Made by a program: the position numbers and the translations under genes. This document shows, in pieces, positions 11,701-21,500 of a stretch of DNA of 64,000 nucleotides. The DNA comes from Nepenthes gracilis (Eukaryota > Streptophyta > Magnoliopsida > Caryophyllales > Nepenthaceae), in the NCBI GenBank assembly GCA_033239525.1, contig BSYO01000002.1:27944068-28008067 (forward strand). The letters are read 5' to 3'. The notes under the pieces are model-generated. The model did no database searches. It saw nothing but the letters and a program-made list of their open reading frames with translations, and had not been told where the DNA came from. How positions within the stretch are numbered: the stretch's first letter is position 1; every line of letters begins with the position of its first letter.

Positions 11701-14700
11701 CCGTCTCCTGTCATGAGTTTGGCAATGGCTTCTGTTATTCAATCTCCATACTATCCTTTCTATTACAAAGTTACTCGCGTCACTTTATCAGTGATCATAG
11801 TGGATAGTTGTCTGACCATCTTCACAGTTATGCTCAGTTTTCTTCTAATGATTTTCGTGATCCATTTTTCCCACAAAGTGGCTGCTCACTGATGGCTTGG
11901 CAATCGCTGACAGCTCAGATAGAGGTTGTCCACTCGGACAAGTGCAGCTCAGCATGAACACTTACAGTTCGGACAAAACTTACAGTTTGAGCTGACACTG
12001 CAGCTTGGACACGTGTAACTTGGAGTTGCAACTCAGTACTTCTGCTTGGACAGCTTGATCTGCAGTTCGGTACTTAAGCTCAGACCCACCAGCATGGATT
12101 ACACACAGACAGCTTGGCACTACTGACAACTTAGCACTTCCAGTTTAGACACCGCTTGACCTATGTGTGAAAAGCACTTGCACTTGTTTGATGTTACGAC
12201 TGTTCTCTGTCATTGTAATCAGAAAACCACCACCAAAAACCTCTCAATGAGAGCACCAATTGGTGAGAACCCATATAAGTATTCTATCAAGAACCTTTTC
12301 ATGTAGTTGCCAGACAACCGAACAATTCACATAACACCTGACTCACCACAACAATTCAAATACAACACAAGACACCACAAAAGGATACCACAAGTGTACA
12401 ATAATAATTCACTGAATCAATAGAAAAATTAACCAAATATCCAGACAATTTGAGTCTCAATTAGCCCAAGCAAATCCCATAGCAAATCATAGGAACACCA
12501 ATGGTAATACTCTCATGATTCTCACATAGCCGACCAAAGTGTGCTCCACAATTCTTATCCCAAGATATCCCTAATGAGCCTACATGGCTTATATAATCTG
12601 AGAAATCCAATGACACCTAAATAACCAATTACCTTCAATGATGGTTAATTGGCTAATTCATTGTTACATAAATAAACCAACAAGAAAACTAACAGCGTGG
12701 GCTAGGCCCTCATTGCAAAAAGGCTCAGCAGCCCTATTGGGTCTTTTTCCACGTCTGGCTGAAATTTAGTTGCTCCTCTGATGGGCCAAGTTGATGTCAC
12801 AATATAATAATCATTTTCTGCTCAAACAAATCATTTGCTGCTGGAAAATAAGAAAACCGCGATCTTTGTGAATAGCTCAGAAACCTTGCTGAACATGACT
12901 TGATCTAAGCCATTGTTTTATCACTCGCCATTTGGCAGGATGGAATAGAAATTTCATTCCTACTTTCTAGTAAAATTACTATTCCATTATTTGATTATTA
13001 TAGTAGTAGGAATAATAATTTCAAAATGAATTATTATTCTTCAAAATAAGGAATAAAAAGTATTATCTCCGCTTGGTATTTTTATTCTTGATTATTAAGG
13101 AATAACTATTTCAAAATATTCTTCCTAGTTACTCTTATCCTAAACTAGATTTGATTAAAATTATATTCAGGTTAGACACGGGTTAGGTTTTGATGAAAAT
13201 TTGGGACCGCAAAATCTGGCCGAGCTAGACATATTCATAATCTAAACCGGGTTGGTTTTGGCTGGGACATGGATATTTTTTATTTTAAAGTATTTTTCTT
13301 TAAAATTCGTAGATACATAAAAATAATTAAAAATATTAAATATTTTAAAAAATTATAATATGTAGGTTAAAATACTATCTTGGTATATATTTAAATAAAG
13401 AATCTTTATATAAAAATTATTAATTACATGAAGATATAACTAAGTATATATTTAAATAAAGAATTTTAATATTAAATTATTAATTACATGAAAATATAAT
13501 TTATTAAAATAATTTTTTAAAGTTAGTATTTATTTGAAATAAAAAACATATTTGCAAAAAGATTCATAATCTGGGCTAGGTCAGTCCAAATTAATTACTT
13601 TCATCTATGATTATACCTTGCTAAAAAAAAAAAAAAAAAAAAATTGGGTCTAATTTTTTAACCACATCTATTTATAATGCTGATATGCCTTGACCAAATT
13701 TTATAAAATTTTAGGTCGATAATATTAGATAGATCAGATTACTTAATTTTGATTATGTTTACCTAAACCTTTTAGTATATGTTGAAATATTATTTCTTTA
13801 GGTAAGGTAAAAGGGTCATTTTATATTAATTCTTTGGTTATTTATCTTACTTTTACTGTATACCAATCACTAAAAAATTAATTTCTAATTTAATTTTACT
13901 TATTCCAAGTAATTAACCGAATAATGGAATATTAATTCTAAACTCTATTTTCACTTTATTTTATTTTATCCATATCTCATAATGGAATAATGGAATAATT
14001 ATTTTATCCATATCTCTTTTTATTCCAACAATTAAACATAGCGTAAGGGATAAACATAGCTTTACAGTTGATCTTCAAGCTGCTAAAGGCTCTGAAGATA
14101 TTTTATAGCAAGCCAACTTGTTTAGAATTGACAGACTCCAAAGTCTCACATATCTACTACTCTGCTAAAAAATAATTGAATTTTCATTGAGTTAGCTGGC
14201 AAGCTCGTTACTATTAGAGAACTGAAGTGGAGCTAAACCTTAGGTGCTATGACTGGGGACATTGAATTGGCAGAGCCCTCCATCCTAGGGGCCGGTTGCT
14301 CCATTAAGATGTTTGCATAGTCTCTGGTCCGCAAGTTGAGGTGTTGAAAAGTTGGGACACTAGGTAAATTGAATGTGGAACGAGCATCTAAACTAGCACT
14401 CGAATGGTTGGACGTGTGCTTGTTACTTGGCAGAAGTGGGTGACAGGGGTGACTCTCATGGGTTTTAGTCATGGAGCAACTACACTACCGGTTGCTCCAA
14501 ATTGATGTGGAGTGAATGAGTTCACTAGGGCCAATGACATATTTTCTCGAGCACTGAGAGGACTATAGTGAATCCTCAGTGGGACATGTAATCGCAACAA
14601 AGTTGGATTTGAGTGCTTGATTGGTTAATGAAGGTATGCCATTGTAATAGTTTGGGCATTTCAATGTCTATTCTTGTAAATCCCTGAAAGGCCTAGAATT

Positions 14701-17700
14701 TTTAATTTGGGGGAGTTTGGTGTCCAGATGTCCAATACCTTAGGGATGTTGTAGAGCATAGGGGACTAGATATCATGTGTGGAGCTATCCTGGATGGGCT
14801 TTAGGGTATGAAGCGAGGACAATTTAGGGTTTCCATGAAGTGAGGAGACCCTTGATTGTGCGGATAGTGGTTGGAATGCAGGTTAAGATCCACAGTATTC
14901 ATTCAAGACAAGAAACCTCTTGTACATCATGTACCAATCATTCTTATTTTTCCAACTGTTTGACTTGAATCAAAGGCTTTTGGGGATGAAAGTTTAAGTC
15001 ATGGAGAAAGTTAATATTATAAAATATAGAACTTTTTTGTGTTTTCACATTTTTGTTCCCACCCCTTGTAAGTTTGATTTTCTATTCACCAATGATAAGG
15101 TGGGTCACTGAATTTGTCTACTTTGCAAAATTGCTACCAATCACCAGCATATGCAAGGTGTGTATATCTTATTAAGTATGTTTGGATGGTACCTGGACTG
15201 GTCTTTACTCAGTCCTTTCAACACTCTGGTTAAGGGTTTCATCCCTACCACAGATAGGAAGATATGCCTCTAACCAATCTCCAACCGGGCTTCAACTGAC
15301 TGTGTTATAAGCTTTCTTTAGATCCAGTTTGGTAGTGAATATTGGAGAAATATTCTTCCTGTTATATCCTTTGAGCAACTGTTGACTTAAAATGACATTA
15401 TCAACAATGTCTTTATCGTTGATGAAGGCAGGTTGGGCTTGACTGACAAGCTGCTTAGCAGTTTAGAAATGGCTTTGTAGATGATTAAACAACTAGAGGT
15501 AGGACTTCAATCCTCAACAATTCCCCAAGCTTTCTTAAAAAAGCAATAAGTTTTTCCATTGATATTGGGATTATGTACAAAGTTTGATCTTGTGATTGGT
15601 TAATTTCTTTGATTTCCTGGAATCTTTAAGCCAGAGAAAATGAATTCATTGGGATTTGATTTGTTTCTATTTTTCCTTATTATTATTATTTTTTATCTGG
15701 TGACTCTGGAAATATGAGAATTAGTCGGTTTTGGTGTTTAACATGTTGAGGCATGAGTTGGGATCTTCAATTTCTTTATGATGAAGATATAATTACATTG
15801 AGTTGTTGCACGTATTTAAATAGTGCCGCTGTGAAAATTTGTCTTTTTTCCTTGATTTTTACTGGGAGCTTTTGGATTGGCATATGCTATATGGGCATGA
15901 CCAAAGGAGGAAATTACAATTTTGAGGGTAACATATTCGGCATAGTGTTAATATAATTTGTTGGAGTAGGACCGGATGAGGAATTGAAATTCTTTATGGT
16001 AGCATGTTAGATCAAAATAGGGTTGGAAATCTCTCAGAATAAGATAGATAAAAGGGATGGGAAAATATACTGGTATTTGAAAGAACATTATTTGATATGG
16101 GATGGGGATTAAATATAAGTGAGACACAGGCTGGTGTTCATTTTTCACTTTATAAAGCCGAGTAAAATGCATCTGCAGTTAGAAAACAAAGAATAAGATA
16201 TGGGGCTTATATGTTTTGTTTTTTCCTCTAAAAATTTATGGATAAAATATCCAAATCCAGTACTTGGATGAGGTTAATGGTAGATTTGATTGAAATCAAG
16301 CCACCCGACCATCTGAAATTTTATAGGGTTTAGTCAAGGTATATGAGTATTATAGGCATGCACAATTACTAGTAAAAGTGATCGGTTCGTTCCAGCCTGA
16401 CCTAGATTATGAAAATCTTTTGCAATTATATTTTTTCTTTCATCTAAATACCTAGATTTAAAAAATCATTTTGAGTGATTACATTTTTTATATAATTAAT
16501 AATTTTTCAATATAAAGATTATTTATTTAAATATATGCTTACGTAATATTTTAATATAAATATTATAATTTTTTTTTGAAATATTTATATTATTTGGTTT
16601 TTTATGTAAATATGTATTTTTAAATAAAAATAATTTAAAATAAAAAAATGTTCATGGGCCAGTCCAAACCAGGCATGGTTATGGTTTTTGGCCTGGGGAA
16701 TTGGGCCATGTCCAGCTTGGCCCGAACCTGACTTTGATCGGTCTAGTTGATGGGCAGGTTCAGGATTTTCGTTTTTTATTTCAACTTTGTAGATGTATTA
16801 ATAGGTATGCATTGTGCCTTATGTTGGGGAGAGTCACAGTGTATGAAGTTTGTTTGTGATGTCTCTATGCAGTATATAATAGGAGTTCCGAGGGACTTTG
16901 TTCATGAACCCAAAGTTCATTCATTATCCTTATAACCATCTTGTATTTGCATTACTGTGAGTCTCTGAGCTGGCTGGCTATAATCAAATCATTGAATTAT
17001 TGTTCTTTTCCTCGTTCTAGAGAATGTCTGCTGAAGTATAGCATTGTGGAAAGAGTTCGAGGTTTTCCTTTATTGTTCTGAAACAAAATTTGAGTGATTT
17101 GGGGGGGAGCTAATGGCTTAAAATTTGTTTTGAAGAGTTGTTGATTTTCTTTCTTGTTAATAAAGGTTGAACAATAGTGCTATCCTCTGTGTAAGAGCTC
17201 TGTTAATGGTTCAGATGGAGCTTAAATGATATTTATTTGGACATCTTTAAAAGGTGTCATTTGCAATTCAATATCATTCTTTGGGATGGGAGCAAGGATG
17301 AAAATATCAGCCAATTTTCATCTATTTTTTCGTTGCTTTGCTTTGCACTTACAAGCTTGAATCTAATGGCCTTAAATATAAATATATCTTCTAAGAAACC
17401 TAGATTTATATGTATGAAACATGCAGAGATCAAAAGTTTGTGCATTTTCTATTATATAGAATGATATCCAGATTAATTATGATAAATTGACTAGAACTCT
17501 TTAAATAGATAAAAAGATTTTTTAAGATGGTCAAATTTTAGTATATTGCTTATTTTGATGTGATTAGTAGAATGTTTTTGCCATAAAGCTGATATTTATA
17601 TAGCTATTGATGCTGATATTGGAATTCTCATCCATAGGTGGGAATATTTGGATTGATCATCTGTATTCATGGTTGACATTATCCAGTTCGAGTAATTAAC

Positions 17701-18513
17701 TATAGTTATCTTGTGTATTTGTCCATAAGCAACTGTTAGTTTCGAGCATTTTACGTGTATGATTTAACTGTTATACTCATTGATTCTTATATTGTTCTTC
17801 AGCTACCGAATGGGTGAAAGGGAAAGAGATGGAAGAAGCCTTGTCTATCAAGAACTCGTAAGTTGAATCTTTTCCCCATGCATGCATGTGATTTTGAACA
17901 AAATATAGCTTACTGTTCTCTTAGAACTGTGTGGCGCTTCATTCTTGCATCTTATATTTTTGTTACCTCACAATTTTGAGCTTACATTTCGTCTCTCTTA
18001 AATATTGGTTGATATATATTGCAAAACCGTATCATTCTAGGTCAATCATGACCCATTGACAAAAGTCCCTTGGGCTTTCTCAAGGTGGCTTTAGAATAGA
18101 CCCAACCAATACAGAAGGATCTATTTGATCGAATAGATAGCACCAACGTTTAAAGTAACCTTCCTTTTATAGGGAGAAATTCATCACGAGTGTGTTGTGA
18201 TTGGAAGGTCTCTCTAAACTTGAAAGGAATTTTTATAAAATAGCTATTACACCTGCCATATTGTATGGATTAGGATATTGGATGATTGAATAACTCGTAC
18301 AAAATAGGAGCAGAAGCATTGTAAAAATAAGAATGTTATGATTGCTAAGTAGAGCTACTTTGAAAAATTAGTTGATTATATCCTTGGCTAGTTGATAGGT
18401 TTAGCAATTAAAAAAAAGAGGGCGGAACAATAATTAAGATGCTTTGGATGCTTAAAATGAAAATTGTCACGTCCGTAATACAAGTGGATATTAATTATTA
18501 ATAAATAGGCTCA

Positions 18514-18549
<36 letters not shown>

Positions 18550-21500
18550 CTACAAACGATTAGAATCTGGATAATCTAAAGTCAGGCCGGATAGATCATA
18601 TCGAAAGACCAAACAATATGAAAACCACTCTAGCTAGCTGAATCAAACTTTAACCGGCCTCCAACTATAATAATAAATAAGCCTGCTCATATTCAAAAAT
18701 TACCTGTGAGGGAAAGCATCTAACAAAATATTTGAATTATCATAATATAAATTATAACAAATCCATCCACTACAAAGTTTTCAAAATTATATAAATTGCA
18801 ATAAACTAAAATATATAATCATTTCAAACACTAGTCCCAAAACAAATCAAATATATATACAAATATAAATATAGCTAAACCAAATTTTCAAACATTTTCT
18901 ATCCAAATCTTGTAAATATCCATAACCCACTAATTTGAAAGGTTAGAAAATATAGTTACACAGTGTGAGTCTAAAGTTCAGTGTGTTTATATCTGTAATA
19001 ATAAATATATGTCTATAACACGAATAAAGGAATGGAAAATAATAAAACACATGCGAAATTCAATATTTATATCAAATGTTTTAATATATCAAATGTCCAA
19101 ATATGTAGTTCAAAACATGATTTTGTACACCAAAATTTGTATTGCAAATACGAATATCAAATAATTTAAATTGTACGAAATCGTTTAAAGTCTAAATTAT
19201 ATGCTTTCCAAATGCTCAAATGTCTTAAGTCTTGATAGGTCCGGTACCGTGTGTCTGCCCAAAGTTTGAAGTATAGCAGATCAACGACCCGTCAATTATT
19301 CCTCCAAAGCCCAGCACAACGTCCTGAGGGACCACTGAGAAGTCCATGTAGTTCGGCCCAAAGAAGGCAGTTTAGTGACTTCAGCTCAGAAAGCAGGCCC
19401 ATGTGTCTCCACAGCCAATCACGGCGTAGAATATTCTTTCCCGCTTACCAGCTTTGACAGTACAACATGGGCAACTAAGGAAAACGTGTCATAATATAGC
19501 TACGACAGTTGTACTGACAACTCAGTAAATATTCCCAAAAGGCAACCACAATGACAGTGACCTCTAGAATTGCCCTAAAAAGGGAAGAATACTCGCAAAC
19601 AGCAGGGGTTTGCCATAACAAGCACCCGTGATCGTTGGGAGAACTCAACGAATCCTCGTGAGCAGCTATTGCTAACCATGCCCCCCAAGGCAAGCGTCGC
19701 AACCCTTGTTCTACATAGACCAAGGGAGAGAGGAATCTCTCACGAGGGAAAAGCTCCGGCAAGATAGAAGTAGAGGGAGAAAAGAGAGGAAAAGGAGTAT
19801 ACAGCGAGAAGACCCAGAAGGCATGCCCATTCTCTTCTTGTCTCTCGAGAGGCCTCATTCTCCTGCTTCGACCAATGGTTGTGTAGGCCTCTCGCTGGCT
19901 TCGAGTTCTAAAGTGTTTTTTTTGGTAAGTAGAGTTCTAAGTGCTAGATCGGTGAAGGCGACTCGTAGAGCGTGGTGCTGAGAGCCCCTTTGTCTGTAGC
20001 TAGAGTGGGGACCAGCGAATGTCCATCTCCTCATCATCAATGTTCGGGAATCTTTTTCTCCTTCAGTGGCTTACCTGCCTGCGAGTGCGTTCATCAACCA
20101 GCCATTTCTCGACGAGTGCAGAACTCTTCTTCATTTTTCTAAGCCGCCCCCTGACCAGGCGCACTCAGCGGAGCTTAGTTCTCTATTTCTCTCAGCTGCC
20201 CCTCGGGTGGGTGCACTTAGTAGAACTTAGTCATCCATCTTTCTAAGTTACCCCTCGGTGGAACATACCCAATGGAGCCTAGTCTTTCATCTCTCTAAGC
20301 CACCCCTCGATCAGGCATACTTGGCGAAGCCTAATCCTCCATCTCTCTACGCCGCTCCTTGATCGAGTGCATTCTCCAGAGCGAAGACTTCCATATCTCA
20401 AAGCTGGTCCTTGGCTGAGCGCAATCTACAGAGCTCAGTCAATCTCGAAACCGCCTCCTAGTCGGGCATATTTATCGGAACATAGTCCTTCATCCCTCAA
20501 AGTCGCTCTCTGCTAAGCGCACTCCAACACTTAATCCCCTCACCCATGCACTAGTGCACTTTGCATCATCCATTTTTCTTTTCATACATAAAGATTTTTA
20601 ATTTAAACGTCAGAAGATATGCCGTGGAGTGAGTTCTCGTCATTCTTTAACTCTTGTTTGTTAGTTATGATGTACAGGATTCAGGTTCGAAATGGCGGAG
20701 ATCAGATCCGTTCCAGCTCAATCCGCTGGGGAAGATTAAACGGCTCTCTAATCTGTATAATAATATGGGATTCATTGATGTATCAAGTCCAATGGTTTTG
20801 AATATCTTATCAAAACCTATAAATGCTAAAAATTCAAAAGTTAAGCATTTTAAAAGTCTTAAATACGATACAGGTAAAATGTAAAATTCTAAAAATTTAA
20901 AATATGCCAAAACTGAGAGCCAAAATCAAATTGGTAACTTTAAGGAAAAGTTACACATACCTTTGATAATTTTAGGCTAAAACACAATTATTTAGACCAC
21001 TAGGCATGCCATCTGAAAATAGATTGGATTAAATATCTTTTTTTTTTTTTACCTATAGATGATATGTGTAGTCCTTAGGTGCATTTATTAAAATATTTGA
21101 ATATGTATTTTTTATTTAATTTCTTACGATAATTTTTAATGCAGCAAAAAATGGACTATAACAAGCATTTAAAACTTTTTCTCTATGTAAAAAAAATATA
21201 AATGCAAAACTTTTCATCCTACGGGAAAATAGAGTCATGATCGGGTAGTTATGTGGAATATCAATATTCAAGGCTAAATGCATAAATTTTATGATAGTTT
21301 TTTAACAAATATTTTCGTATACAAATTAATATTTTAAAATATTCACTTATCTTGTGAAAAACAAACAAAATTCTCAAATATTCGGTAAAATTCAATAAAA
21401 CTTTAAAACGTTTGGCAAAAATTACATGCATGTAACAGTAATAAAAGGGGATGAAATATATAACATGCATATATAATAAAACAAGTATTGTAAACAAAAT

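Larger units (their letters stand above)
10940..12801 (-). mobile_element. LTR-retrotransposon fragment, 5' part (LTR, leader, gag-like)
   Basis: On the reverse strand there is a probable LTR (12801-12261), a primer-site-like word, a roughly 350-nt leader of imperfect repeats, and then a charged, Arg/Glu-rich decayed region (about 11890-10968) that resembles a gag or gag-leader without a recognisable domain. The phrase (G/A)AGGTCTC recurs at about 11045, 11153 and 11408, giving a repeated ERRDL-type peptide. No polymerase is seen. The superfamily is unknown. Confidence 0.5.

Noticed and set aside
10968..11892. Possible host gene with a charged 126-codon frame
   Set aside because: It lies just downstream, in element orientation, of an LTR and primer-site-like word, carries the repeated ERRDL-type phrase, and has stops between parts; more likely decayed element sequence.
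20125..20545. Possible CRISPR-like array
   Set aside because: Units are contiguous and degenerate with no constant repeat and unique spacers; this is a decayed minisatellite in a eukaryotic genome.
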